64,000 bases of DNA from Sphingobacterium psychroaquaticum. Its GTDB lineage: Bacteria; Bacteroidota; Bacteroidia; Sphingobacteriales; Sphingobacteriaceae. Shown here piece by piece: positions 55,643 to 64,000 of the stretch (the first letter of the stretch is position 1; each line of letters begins with the position of its first letter). Location: contig NZ_FXAU01000006.1 in NCBI RefSeq assembly GCF_900177625.1, positions 186,001 through 250,000 on the forward strand, in the 5' to 3' direction. Under the pieces are notes generated by a model that was given only the letters and a program-made list of their open reading frames with translations, had not been told where the DNA came from and did not search any database. A program made the position numbers and the translations under genes.

Positions 55643-55710
55643 ATAATTGACTATTTAGTGTTGTGTAACGTAAAAGTAAACTATTATAAGAAAATAACAA
55701 AGGCTCTTAT

Positions 55711-55744
55711 TTGTACTGTTTTCTGGTTTCTAAAAACAGTACAA
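55711..55744. repeat. 12-bp perfect inverted repeat after the HNH gene
   Basis: TTGTACTGTTTT (55711-55722) and AAAACAGTACAA (55733-55744) with a 10-base spacer. It lies 77 bases behind the HNH stop and about 70 bases before the small membrane protein gene. Without a T-run it fits an operator or recombination-type site as well as a terminator. Confidence 0.5.
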
Positions 55745-55820
55745 TCTGGTTAACGACTTTGGGTAGACTATTGAGGATGTCTTGAAATAAAATGTATTGT
55801 AGATTATATCATTCGTGAGA

Positions 55821-56822
55821 TTATAACCTGTTTTCCATTAGACGCCAGTTTAATGCTTCTTTGCAGGGATGGAAATCTGTTATTCTAGGGAGTAGTATTT
55901 TTTTATTTTCATAAATACTGTATTCAGAATTCTTAATAGAATGATCTAACAAAACAGTATAAGTTGAAGGATCAATTTTTATTAAATCAAGATCAAAAAG
56001 AGTATGTAAGTCCGCTCTCAAAATGATTCCATTTTGAATATGATTTGTGTGTGTTCCTCTATAAGGTAATATATGAGCGGCTTCTAAAAGAGATTGTATA
56101 TTACATCCTGAAATTGCACACCTAGCCCCATAAGCCTCTAGTAGTTCTTTTCTAAAAATAGATTGTCCTTGCCTGGCATTAATCTGTGTGGTAATTTTTT
56201 TTCGAGCATCTTCGATATTCTTTGAGTCAAAAGGGGCGTCTAAACCTTCTCCCTTTACTTGTAAAGGGAGAGTCAATTTATCCCCATTAATAAAACCAAG
56301 TTTGTATAAAACAAGGTCTAAAGATGTCGCAATGTGAGCAAGTAGGGATTCATCATCGTCTAAGCTGAAATAAAATTCTTTAGGGTTAGCAAAAGTATTA
56401 TTATAATGAGTTTTTGAACTTTTTCCATCAACATCTATCTGTAAAATATCTTTGTTTGAAGTTTTTCTAAAGATTGTGTCAAGATTCTGAGGAGTAGTTT
56501 TAGATTTAGCAGCTCCTACTAGGGCCCCTCTACCTAGTTTATCAAAACAGATGACAACATATATGCCGTTTGACACTTTTTGTCCTGGAGGTAATATCGA
56601 TACATGTAAAACATATGGATAATTAGCGGATCCTTTGGAATAATCAAATGACAGATCAATTTCTCGATACCTTGTAAATATATCTCTTAACTTCTCTTGT
56701 AAAGACTGTAAATTTTCTCGTGCAGGTTTTACAATAGGAGAATTCGTTTTTAGTGAAACTTCGGAAGAAGGAGGGTTGTCCTGCCTAAAACGACATATCG
56801 CATTAGATTCACGTTCAATCAT
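55821..56822 (-). CDS. HNH endonuclease with MrcB-like N-terminal domain
   Basis: A 333-aa protein. Residues about 38-152 (LSFDYSKGSANYPYVLHVSIL...GIYVVICFD) resemble the DUF3578/MrcB N-terminal domain, linked to modified-DNA recognition in McrBC-like systems. Residues about 218-285 are an HNH nuclease of the type GxRCAxxGC...LxAAHILPYRGxxxNHIQNGIxLxADLHxLFD, with His250, Asn264, His273 and Cys235/Cys240. This predicts a stand-alone, possibly modification-dependent restriction enzyme. The gene is clearly AT-richer than its neighbours, suggesting recent transfer. No methyltransferase accompanies it. Confidence 0.78.
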   Translation of the reverse strand: MIERESNAICRFRQDNPPSSEVSLKTNSPIVKPARENLQSLQEKLRDIFTRYREIDLSFDYSKGSANYPYVLHVSILPPGQKVSNGIYVVICFDKLGRGALVGAAKSKTTPQNLDTIFRKTSNKDILQIDVDGKSSKTHYNNTFANPKEFYFSLDDDESLLAHIATSLDLVLYKLGFINGDKLTLPLQVKGEGLDAPFDSKNIEDARKKITTQINARQGQSIFRKELLEAYGARCAISGCNIQSLLEAAHILPYRGTHTNHIQNGIILRADLHTLFDLDLIKIDPSTYTVLLDHSIKNSEYSIYENKKILLPRITDFHPCKEALNWRLMENRL

Positions 56823-57136
56823 TGTATCATTACGAGACCAACATTTTTTACCCTATAGAAACGCCCTACTTCACCTTTGTTGGAGTTATTTTTATTTAGT
56901 TATATTTTTCTTATGTTTTCTTCTTTCTTAGTACGAAAGTAGTTTAGGAAAACGGCTATGTTTATTTAATATTAATAACTTTTTATTGTTAGATCTTCAT
57001 AATTTATCAATTGAATTACATCAACTAAAAATAGAATTTTTTTTTCGCCTTTCGAAATAAATAAGACATTCTGTAGTTATTGTGTTACAATAAAACTCGA
57101 GGTGCAATTAAAGGTATACAATATCGTAAAAAAGAA
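56823..57136. other. AT-rich intergenic region upstream of the HNH gene
   Basis: 314 bases with very low GC and no gene seen on either strand. It shares the composition of the HNH gene and probably marks the edge of the acquired segment; locus D begins at the bidirectional terminator. Confidence 0.45.
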
Positions 57137-57175
57137 ATGGAGCTGTATCCCGTATACAGCTCCATTTTTCTTTTA
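57137..57175. terminator. Bidirectional terminator of locus D
   Basis: ATGGAGCTGTAT (57137-57148) pairs perfectly with ATACAGCTCCAT (57154-57165) round CCCGT. T-rich tracts follow on both strands. It ends the locus D transcript just after susD. Confidence 0.88.
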
Positions 57176-58561
57176 ATACCCTTTATTTTGGGAGAGTTTG
57201 ATATTGCGCAGCAGCTCCGTGCTATTGAACGGGAGGAACAACCGTGTAGCATCTTGACCTTTACTTTGCAGATACGGAATCGCTTTCCCAAAACGCTTCA
57301 TATCTTGCCAGCGTCGACCTTCGCCCACAAGTTCTCGACGGCGTTCCGCTTCGATCTCCGCCAGGAATGCCGTGGTATTGGCAAATGCAGTCGCCAGCTT
57401 TTGGCTGCTGCCGCGCGCCTTGCGGAGCTCGTTATAGCGGGTCACGACAACCTGTCCTTGACGGGCAGCGGCTTCCGCAGAAATAAGGTAAGCCTCGCTG
57501 ATACGTGCTATAGGATACACAATAAACGCATTGGAGGACGGTTGCAACGTATCGGTCGAGAATTTCAACAGGTAAGTCACCGCTTCCCCAATCGTGTTGT
57601 TATGCCTCTTTAGGAGTAAAGAAGCCCGGATGTCGCCTGGTTCGTAAGACTGCGCCAATGTCGGGTCTACCCAAGTTAACCCGATGCCAGCACCGCGGAA
57701 AGGAGGAGGGGGCGAATACATGGTATAGAGTCCACCGCGCTCGTATCCGGTAATGGGCTCGGAAAGTCGCCACAGCATTTCTGAGCTTTTGCTGGCATAG
57801 CGAAAGTTATCGCCAAAGTCGCCCTCGCTCAGCTTGTTTTTTCCACTTTTGATCACCTCTTCCGATAGGTCATAAGCTTCCTTGTTTTTTCCCAAGTGTA
57901 AGTACGTACGAGCAAGCAGCAGCTGGGCAGCCGGTTTGCTCACATTGTCGGCGCTCTTAAAATCACCCAACAGTGGAATGGCATCCGTTAGGTCCTTGGT
58001 GATATGTGCGTAAACTTCCTCCTCGGTGTTCTTATCACGGCGGATGACACTGATATCGGTCTCCAGGTCCAAGGTCAGGATAACGCCACCGTAGGCTTCT
58101 GCCAAGCGGTAATAGTTGTACGCACGGATGGTTAAGGCTTCGCCCAAGATGCTGTTGTAGTCCGTCAGCCCTTTGGTGCGGATATAGTTGATAATAAAGT
58201 TGGCATTACCAATCGCGGTATAGGCACTGTTGTATAATCGGCCGTTGCCAAAGCCATCCTGCACATTCGGGTTACAGTCGTCATAGGAACGTGGATTAAA
58301 TTGTGCAGGCGAAGATCCTTGGATCGATGTGATATCATCGCTATAGATATCCCACACCGGATACGGTTGGTAATAGATGCCCAACGGGCGATAGGCACCG
58401 CGCAGCAACAAGGGTAAGTCGCCTGGTTGTACCTTCTCCAATGGAATAGAGGTATCGGGCACCGGTTTATCCAAGGACTTGTCGCAGCTTAGCAGGCAGG
58501 CCACAAGCAATAGAGAAGCGATGCTGTACTGTATTTTATATATGATTTTCATGATGCTCAT
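57173..58561 (-). CDS. SusD/RagB-family nutrient-binding lipoprotein (locus D)
   Basis: A 462-aa lipoprotein; two ATG codons (58561, 58552) are possible. The signal ends LLLVACLLSC with a lipobox Cys. SusD features include ALTIRAYNYYRLAEAYGGVILTLD, ARISEAYLISAEAAARQGQ and ERRRELVGEGRRWQDMKRFG, and the C-terminal NIKLSQNKGY. It is the shortest SusD of the window. Directly after susC (9 bases) and the last gene of locus D before the terminator, so this locus has no linked enzymes in the window. Confidence 0.92.
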   Translation of the reverse strand: MSIMKIIYKIQYSIASLLLVACLLSCDKSLDKPVPDTSIPLEKVQPGDLPLLLRGAYRPLGIYYQPYPVWDIYSDDITSIQGSSPAQFNPRSYDDCNPNVQDGFGNGRLYNSAYTAIGNANFIINYIRTKGLTDYNSILGEALTIRAYNYYRLAEAYGGVILTLDLETDISVIRRDKNTEEEVYAHITKDLTDAIPLLGDFKSADNVSKPAAQLLLARTYLHLGKNKEAYDLSEEVIKSGKNKLSEGDFGDNFRYASKSSEMLWRLSEPITGYERGGLYTMYSPPPPFRGAGIGLTWVDPTLAQSYEPGDIRASLLLKRHNNTIGEAVTYLLKFSTDTLQPSSNAFIVYPIARISEAYLISAEAAARQGQVVVTRYNELRKARGSSQKLATAFANTTAFLAEIEAERRRELVGEGRRWQDMKRFGKAIPYLQSKGQDATRLFLPFNSTELLRNIKLSQNKGY

Positions 58562-58570
58562 TGGAATAGA

Positions 58571-61500
58571 TTAAAAAGTGATATCGAAACCTAGGGAATA
58601 GACGCGCGGCATAGGCGCGATAGCCTGCTGCCATCCGCTGCCCATCGCTTGTTCGGGGTCGTTGGAATTCAGGCTTTTATCCTTTATGATAAAGAGATTC
58701 TGCCCCGCTACATACACACGGCACGATCCGATCCCTGCGTTTTTCAACTTTGTCGATGTCAGATCGTAAGCTAGGGTTAAGTTTTTCAAGCGTACATAGG
58801 ACGCATTATATAGATATAGGGTTGATACACGCGTATTCCAGTCGGTCGTCATCCCAGCTCCATGTGGTCCCACCACAGCTCTTGGATAACGGCTATCGGA
58901 ACCCGGTGCAGTCCAACGGTCGAGCACCCACTCTGGTTTATTGACCATGACGCCCGTATAGTCGTCAAAGCCATATTGACGGGCTTCCTGCTCGCTGAAG
59001 TTATAGATTTTACTGCCCGCCGAGAATACAAATAAGCTGGATAACGATAGTTTCTTGTAGGAGAGGTTCCCATGGAAGCCACCCGATATTTTCGGTTGCG
59101 CGGTCGAAATATACACCATATCCTCTTGGTTGATCAGACCATCCTGGTTAACATCCTCATAAATAGCATCCCCCGTTTGTTGATCGATACCGATCGCATT
59201 ATACAGTTGCAGCAGCCCCACCGGTCTGCCGACCTGAATAAAGCCCATCGGTCCGCCCGCAGCATAGCCGCCATAAGCGATTCTGTTATCGCGCAGCTCG
59301 GTTACCTTATTGCGGTTGATGTTCAGGTCGGTACCCACGCGCCACTTCCACGGTCCCTGCTGTGCCGACGAGTTGCCGACCGATAGCGATAGGTCGAGAC
59401 CACGGTTGCGCATACCGCCCAAGTTGGCGCGTTGCGACATAAAGCCCCCGCTGGACATCGGTATCTGGATGCTCGTAATGAGGTCGTCGGTCTGTTTCAC
59501 ATAAAACTCGGCCGTCAGCTGGATCCGATCTTTCCAGAAGGTACCGTCCAACCCAATATCATACTGCTTGGTGCGTTCCCATTGCAGGTCTGGATTACCC
59601 AACGTGGTATTCAACTGGAGGGCCGGTTGGTTGAGGTAGGTTTGGATACCGGCTAAGCTGGATACATCGAAAAGACCCAATGGGCGGATGTTTCCGGTAA
59701 TACCATAGCTTCCCCGTACTTTCAAGAAGTCGATCCACGGTTGCGACTGTACAAAAGATTCTTTGCTTAAGATATACCCGGCAGAGACGGCAGGAAACCA
59801 CGCGTAGCGGAAGTTTTTCAGTTTACTCGAACCGTCACGGCGTAGGGATGCACTCAGCAGGTAACGACCATTCCAACTCAAGTTGGTACGCAGGAAGTAA
59901 GACGAAGAATTTTCCTGGTAATCGCGATTGAGGTAGGTGTAGTTGTTGTTAAAGCGAGAGGCATTTCCCGGTGCCCATAGGCTTTCACTCACCGGAAAAC
60001 CCTCCAGAACAGATCCTCGCGTGCCGTAGCTGTTGTCCATAAATTCTTGCCCCAACACCACATCGCCCTGCAGAAGGTCATAGTTTACGTTGTAGGTCAG
60101 CAAGTTGTTGAAGGTATAGCGTATCCCTTTGTTCTGTACGGATTTGTAATGTCCGGCGCTAAATTGACCTTCGTAAGAAAACGGGGTGAAAAACTCCACG
60201 TCTTCGATCTGGCTTTGCGAGGCTGCAAGGCTAGTACGGAAGGAAAGATTTTCGGTAAGCTTCGCTTTGGCGGAGAAGTTACCGACGTAGTTCCAGGTGG
60301 ACGCTTTGGGGCGATACCCATCCCGAGAGGCAAAAGGGTGGGGCTGTGCACCAAACCAGTAGCCATAGCTCCCGTCGCTGTTCGTCTTGATCTCTAGGGG
60401 CGTATCCGGGCGCGCTTGGAGGGCGCCGTACATATCGCTGTATATATTGTTGGATACGGAGTTGGAGATCTGGATGTTTGCTTGCAGGTCGAGCCAAGGG
60501 TACAGCTGTTGAATTAAGGATAGCTTGCCACTGTTACGCCCAAAACGACCTTTTCCGATGGAATTGTCCTCTCCAAATTTACCAAAGGAAACGTAGTAAC
60601 CACTTTTGGCGGTTCCACCGCTGATGCTGGCTTGTAGGTTGTAGGTGCCGGCATGGTTGGGCGCCAGCTGCTCGATCCAGTTCGTATCGCCATCGCCCAT
60701 TTGGAGGCTATTGATCTGTCCGTTCAATTGTCCTTTTTCGGTGTTCAGGTTGGCAATCTGTCCCGGCGTGAGGTTGCCCGCAAGAAGCTGGCGCTCGATA
60801 TCACTGATTCGGTTCTTTCGGGCTTCATTGAACATCGATTGATATCCACCGCTGTTCAGGGGACGGTATCCAAATTCGGTCTTCGTAACCCCGTAATAAC
60901 TGTTGAGGGCGATGGTAGGTTTGCTGTTTAGCTGCCCTTGTTTGGTCGTGATCAGGATTACACCTTGTGCACCACGAGCACCATAAATGGCAGAAGAGGC
61001 CGCATCTTTCAATACCTCAACCGAAGCGATATCTTGCGGGTTGAGGTTTGCCAAACTGTAGTTGGCATTGGTGGATGTCGGCGACATCGGTGTGCCAATC
61101 GCATCGATCACCAAACCGTCGACCACAATAAGTGGATTGGCTCCCGTACCTCCAATTGCTCCCTGCGTGGTTTGTACGCCGCGAACCACAAAGTTCGGAA
61201 TAGAACCCGGGGTGGAGCTGGTATTTTGTACCTGCAGACCGGCGATTCTTCCTTGGAGTGCCGAAATGGGGTTGCTTACCATATTCTCTTCCGCCTTTAG
61301 CTCCGAGACACGACCTACCGAACCGGTCAACAAGCTCCGTTTGCGCGTTCCATATCCGATGATAACGGTTTCGTCCATCAGGGTGACGAATTGCTGAAGG
61401 ACATAACGGTTGTTGCCTGCCGTGCTGGCGGAAACCTCGCGCAGCTGGAAACCGACCATGCTGATCAGTAGGGTGACGGTGCTCCTGTCGGAGGTAATCG

Positions 61501-61972
61501 TGAAGCGTCCCTGCGAATCGGTACGCGTGATTAGTTCGGTTCCTTTGACACGGATCGTGGCGCCCACCAAGGGAGCCCCCACGCTATCGGTAACACTACC
61601 CGTGATGCTATGTTGCACCTTTTCGATGGGGGGACGCTGTGGTAATTTTGTTAAAATAATCTCCTTGCCTTCCAAGACGAAGGTGATGCCCTGTGGCTCC
61701 AGTACTTGGGTAAGGGCAGCCGGTAACGCCTCGTTCTTGAGGTTGACCCGGAAAGGGGATGTGTTTTCGAGCAACGCCGAATTATACACGACGCGGTAGC
61801 CTGTCTGTTGTTGGACAGCCGTGAAAAACTGCTTGTAGTTGATGCGGTCTTTCTGTAGACTGACCTGCTGGCCAATGCTATGGGCACTGACTTGGCAGAG
61901 GAACACAGTGAGAAGTAAAGTGATTGTTTTCACGATCCTAAGAAAAATTAGTGTGCGCAAATTTTTATACAT
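58571..61972 (-). CDS. SusC/RagA-family TonB-dependent transporter with STN domain (locus D)
   Basis: A 1133-aa outer-membrane transporter. Signal peptide MYKNLRTLIFLRIVKTITLLLTVFLCQVSAHS, STN domain (36-109), carboxypeptidase-regulatory-like domain (121-193), MDETVIIGYGTR (199-210), plug with IVVDGLVIDAI and GARGAQGVILITTKQG, and a barrel ending LGFDITF. It should signal through the FecR encoded upstream. The second GA(R)GAQG in the plug differs from the more common GSRAANG of loci A and C. Confidence 0.92.
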   Translation of the reverse strand: MYKNLRTLIFLRIVKTITLLLTVFLCQVSAHSIGQQVSLQKDRINYKQFFTAVQQQTGYRVVYNSALLENTSPFRVNLKNEALPAALTQVLEPQGITFVLEGKEIILTKLPQRPPIEKVQHSITGSVTDSVGAPLVGATIRVKGTELITRTDSQGRFTITSDRSTVTLLISMVGFQLREVSASTAGNNRYVLQQFVTLMDETVIIGYGTRKRSLLTGSVGRVSELKAEENMVSNPISALQGRIAGLQVQNTSSTPGSIPNFVVRGVQTTQGAIGGTGANPLIVVDGLVIDAIGTPMSPTSTNANYSLANLNPQDIASVEVLKDAASSAIYGARGAQGVILITTKQGQLNSKPTIALNSYYGVTKTEFGYRPLNSGGYQSMFNEARKNRISDIERQLLAGNLTPGQIANLNTEKGQLNGQINSLQMGDGDTNWIEQLAPNHAGTYNLQASISGGTAKSGYYVSFGKFGEDNSIGKGRFGRNSGKLSLIQQLYPWLDLQANIQISNSVSNNIYSDMYGALQARPDTPLEIKTNSDGSYGYWFGAQPHPFASRDGYRPKASTWNYVGNFSAKAKLTENLSFRTSLAASQSQIEDVEFFTPFSYEGQFSAGHYKSVQNKGIRYTFNNLLTYNVNYDLLQGDVVLGQEFMDNSYGTRGSVLEGFPVSESLWAPGNASRFNNNYTYLNRDYQENSSSYFLRTNLSWNGRYLLSASLRRDGSSKLKNFRYAWFPAVSAGYILSKESFVQSQPWIDFLKVRGSYGITGNIRPLGLFDVSSLAGIQTYLNQPALQLNTTLGNPDLQWERTKQYDIGLDGTFWKDRIQLTAEFYVKQTDDLITSIQIPMSSGGFMSQRANLGGMRNRGLDLSLSVGNSSAQQGPWKWRVGTDLNINRNKVTELRDNRIAYGGYAAGGPMGFIQVGRPVGLLQLYNAIGIDQQTGDAIYEDVNQDGLINQEDMVYISTAQPKISGGFHGNLSYKKLSLSSLFVFSAGSKIYNFSEQEARQYGFDDYTGVMVNKPEWVLDRWTAPGSDSRYPRAVVGPHGAGMTTDWNTRVSTLYLYNASYVRLKNLTLAYDLTSTKLKNAGIGSCRVYVAGQNLFIIKDKSLNSNDPEQAMGSGWQQAIAPMPRVYSLGFDITF

Positions 61973-62072
61973 TTGTTAGGTGTTTTGATCTATAGTGCGA
62001 CAACGATGTTTGGTAGACACAGTCGCCTATAAACCGGTAATACATTATGAATTAGGTTAATCAGAACATGTT

Positions 62073-62099
62073 GCCGGAGGTGTTGGTCGCACTTCCGGT
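62073..62099 (-). promoter_or_regulatory. 27-nt leader hairpin between fecR and susC (copy D)
   Basis: On the minus strand ACCGGAAGTG, loop CGACCAA, CACCTCCGGC, with the same 10-7-10 layout as copies A and C and loop pattern CNNNNAA. The plus strand continues TTTTATGTTTTT after it, so it can act as a terminator against the direction of susC. Confidence 0.5.
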
Positions 62100-62121
62100 T
62101 TTATGTTTTTCTTGGTTGGTA

Positions 62122-63288
62122 CTATTTCGTCACGATGACCCTCCTTCCTTTGGTTATAAACGTAACATCGCCCGTCAGTTCTAAGCGGCGCAATACATCC
62201 GATAGGTTTTTATATTTTGATACCGAACCGCCAAAACGTATGTTGGGGTCAACATTCTTGAACTCGACATCGATATCGTACCACCGTTCGATTTTTTTCA
62301 TGATGGTAACCAAGCTTTCGTCATTGAAGTAGATCAACCCATTTTTCCAGTCGAGCGCAGCGGCAGTATCGATGGCTGCAATATGGATGTCGCTGTTATG
62401 GATGCGGGCTTCCTGTCCGGGTAGCAACGGGTGGATAGCCCCTCCTTGTGGTAAGCGTACTTGGACACGTCCATGAATGAGGGTGGTCTTGGCTTGCTTC
62501 TCGTCCTCATAGCTTTTTACATTGAACGCTGTTCCGGTGACTTCGATCTGATGTGATTTTGTCTTTACGATAAAGGGAATCTTTTTCCCGTTCTGGCGGC
62601 TGGCACGCACTTCGAAGAAGGCTTCACCATGGAGCTCAACGGTTCTTTCGTTGGCACTGAAATGGTTGGGATACCGCAGGGTGCTCGATGCATTCAGGGT
62701 CACCCGGGAGCCATCACTAAGTACAATGGTGTAGTTACCGCCTTTGGGGGTATGCAGGGCGTTGAGGGCTTGCTGGTTTATGGCCGTTTGGGGACTCCAA
62801 ACAACGGTGCCATCGCCATACGATACCTTATCGCCCACATGAATCGTATTTTGCGTGTCGTTGAGGTCGATCGCTTGGCCGTCGGCGGTTTGCAGGTAGG
62901 CTTTGTTGCCGCCCGGTGTGATAAGGGTGGATGCCGTTGCCAGAGACGGAGCGGATGCCGAAGGTGTTTGGGATTCCTGACGCATGAACACGAGGAAGGC
63001 AATACCCGTGCAGACAATCAATAGTGCAGCGATGCGAAGCCAAGGAGATTGTAGCCAGCGAACGGGGGAAGCTGTGGTCGTTTTTGCTGCCGTCTCTAAT
63101 GCGATATGCTGCGCTAGATTTCGCTCAATCTTGGCCAGATGCTGGGCCATACGCGCTTCATCAGGAAGAAAATGTTCGTCTTCCTGTTCGATCAACATAA
63201 AGCTTTCTACCAACCACCGCTCGTGATCGGTCGCCGTACCGTTGTGGTACTTGCGTATTAGTGCTGCAGCATCATATTTCTGTTTCAT
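62122..63288 (-). CDS. FecR-type anti-sigma factor, DUF4974 (locus D)
   Basis: A 388-aa FecR protein with an N-terminal sigma-binding part, a membrane segment at about 84-101 (LRIAALLIVCTGIAFLVF), and a periplasmic part with VLSDGSRVTLNASSTLRYP, GEAFFEVRAS, VTGTAFNVKSY and a DUF4974-like end (TKGRRVIVTK). It lies between the sigma gene (75-base gap) and susC (149-base gap with the leader hairpin). Confidence 0.9.
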   Translation of the reverse strand: MKQKYDAAALIRKYHNGTATDHERWLVESFMLIEQEDEHFLPDEARMAQHLAKIERNLAQHIALETAAKTTTASPVRWLQSPWLRIAALLIVCTGIAFLVFMRQESQTPSASAPSLATASTLITPGGNKAYLQTADGQAIDLNDTQNTIHVGDKVSYGDGTVVWSPQTAINQQALNALHTPKGGNYTIVLSDGSRVTLNASSTLRYPNHFSANERTVELHGEAFFEVRASRQNGKKIPFIVKTKSHQIEVTGTAFNVKSYEDEKQAKTTLIHGRVQVRLPQGGAIHPLLPGQEARIHNSDIHIAAIDTAAALDWKNGLIYFNDESLVTIMKKIERWYDIDVEFKNVDPNIRFGGSVSKYKNLSDVLRRLELTGDVTFITKGRRVIVTK

Positions 63289-63363
63289 ACGATCAATAAC
63301 TTGGCCTTCTACATAACATGTAGGTTCAGCAGGTGATTATCCCAGAAAAAAAAATAAAAAAAA

Positions 63364-63936
63364 TTAAAAAAGGAAGAGAAACCAGTAAAGCTTACCCAAT
63401 TGTTTGCGTAGCTGCTGGTTGGCATTGTTGATTTGGTTCTGTACTGTTTTTTTGGATATCTGCAGTTGATCGGCAATCTCATCGGCGTTAAGATGGTCCT
63501 TGTAGTGCATTAAAAATACGATACGCATCTTTTGCGGCAGCTTGTCGATTTGATCATTTACGATCTGCATCACTTCGCGCTCGGCAATCGCATTGTCGGT
63601 TTGCCAGTGCGATTGATCCAGGAATGTCTGAAAGCGGTCGATGTAATCTTGTCGCACCTTTTGGCGGTCTATCCAATCGAAAAAGCGATAACGGATAGCG
63701 CTGAACAGGTAAGACTCGAGGGTGGAGTGCAGTGCCGTTGTTTCTCTCTTTTCCCACAGCCGTAGCATGATATCTTGCACCAAGTCGGCAGCAAGGTCTT
63801 CATTTTTGACCAGGTTGCAAGCAAAAAGATAGAGCGGTTCACGGTAGCGATTATAGATAGCCATGAAGGCGGCCTTATCGGAGGTCTTCAGTAATTCGAA
63901 AAGTTGCTGGTCCGTATTGGAATCGTCTTGCTGCAT
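63364..63936 (-). CDS. FecI-type ECF sigma-70 factor (locus D)
   Basis: A 190-aa sigma factor starting at ATG 63936. Region 2 is AADLVQDIMLRLWEKRET (about 54-71), and region 4 is LPQKMRIVFLMHYKDHLNADEIADQLQISKKTVQNQI (about 136-172). First gene of locus D. Its 75-base spacer to fecR contains a long A/T tract. It would drive the locus D susCD genes; only 64 bases upstream of it are in the window. Confidence 0.9.
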   Translation of the reverse strand: MQQDDSNTDQQLFELLKTSDKAAFMAIYNRYREPLYLFACNLVKNEDLAADLVQDIMLRLWEKRETTALHSTLESYLFSAIRYRFFDWIDRQKVRQDYIDRFQTFLDQSHWQTDNAIAEREVMQIVNDQIDKLPQKMRIVFLMHYKDHLNADEIADQLQISKKTVQNQINNANQQLRKQLGKLYWFLFLF

Positions 63937-64000
63937 GGGTAATCACGTGTCATGGGACATGATGGTACCTACAAATAAACAATAACATTATAAGAATACC

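Noticed and set aside
57080..57613. 177-codon open frame on the plus strand
   Set aside because: It crosses the terminator hairpin and is antisense to the conserved C-terminus of the locus D SusD gene.
1..64000. tRNA, rRNA and recognisable riboswitches
   Set aside because: None was seen on reading both strands by eye; weak or unusual structures could have been missed without a covariance-model search.

Overview
The window looks like a chromosome segment of a Bacteroidota bacterium, most likely Sphingobacteriaceae (Sphingobacterium/Pedobacter/Olivibacter-like; this is inference). The support is four FecI-type sigma / FecR / SusC / SusD units, a perfect Bacteroidota-type promoter (TTTG-N19-TATATTTG) in front of the first sigma gene, Tat-exported Gfo/Idh/MocA oxidoreductases, and methylcitrate-cycle and beta-oxidation genes. 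No rRNA, tRNA, CRISPR array, integrase or transposase was recognised.

Layout. 1-861: 3' part of a PagL-like outer-membrane protein. 1023-10174: locus A (sigma, FecR, SusC, SusD, Tat-exported oxidoreductase, sugar isomerase) ending in a strong terminator. 10912-14433: prpBCD methylcitrate operon, flanked by inverted copies of a palindromic repeat. 14755-18059 (minus): FadB/J-like protein and acyl-CoA dehydrogenase. 18273-28987: locus B (sigma, FecR, SusC, SusD-like, active GH18, inactive-looking GH18-like lipoprotein, membrane acetyltransferase), pointing to a GlcNAc-containing glycan. 28988-29898: 202-bp tandem repeat array. 29899-31077: thiolase. 31169-31783 (minus): unknown protein. 32199-34822: a 48-aa exported-peptide gene with its own terminator, then a periplasmic-TPR histidine kinase and a response regulator. 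34840-35010 (minus): 56-aa membrane protein. 35161-36576: aldehyde dehydrogenase. 36909-38081 (minus): unknown membrane protein and Nudix hydrolase. 38312-47943: locus C (sigma, FecR, SusC, SusD, two Tat-exported oxidoreductases), then 1.2 kb of dispersed repeats and a GMC oxidoreductase (49191-50879). 51251-53826: arsenic operon with two operator-like palindromes. 54070-56822 (minus): GHKL ATPase, small membrane protein, AT-rich HNH endonuclease. 57173-63936 (minus): locus D (sigma, FecR, SusC, SusD).

How it works together. In each sus locus a TonB-dependent transporter would signal through FecR to its ECF sigma factor, coupling glycan import to transcription. Loci A and C add exported NAD-dependent sugar oxidoreductases, and C is followed by a GMC flavoprotein, which suggests oxidative (3-keto) glycoside breakdown. 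Fatty-acid oxidation genes sit next to prpBCD, which disposes of propionyl-CoA.

The less ordinary parts are the small exported peptide beside a kinase with an extracytoplasmic TPR sensor; a 27-nt hairpin conserved with paired base changes between fecR and susC in three of four loci; a dispersed two-hairpin repeat with paired changes; the active/inactive GH18 pair; and a compositionally foreign HNH gene near a GHKL ATPase. Functions come from motif reading only; no database search was made.
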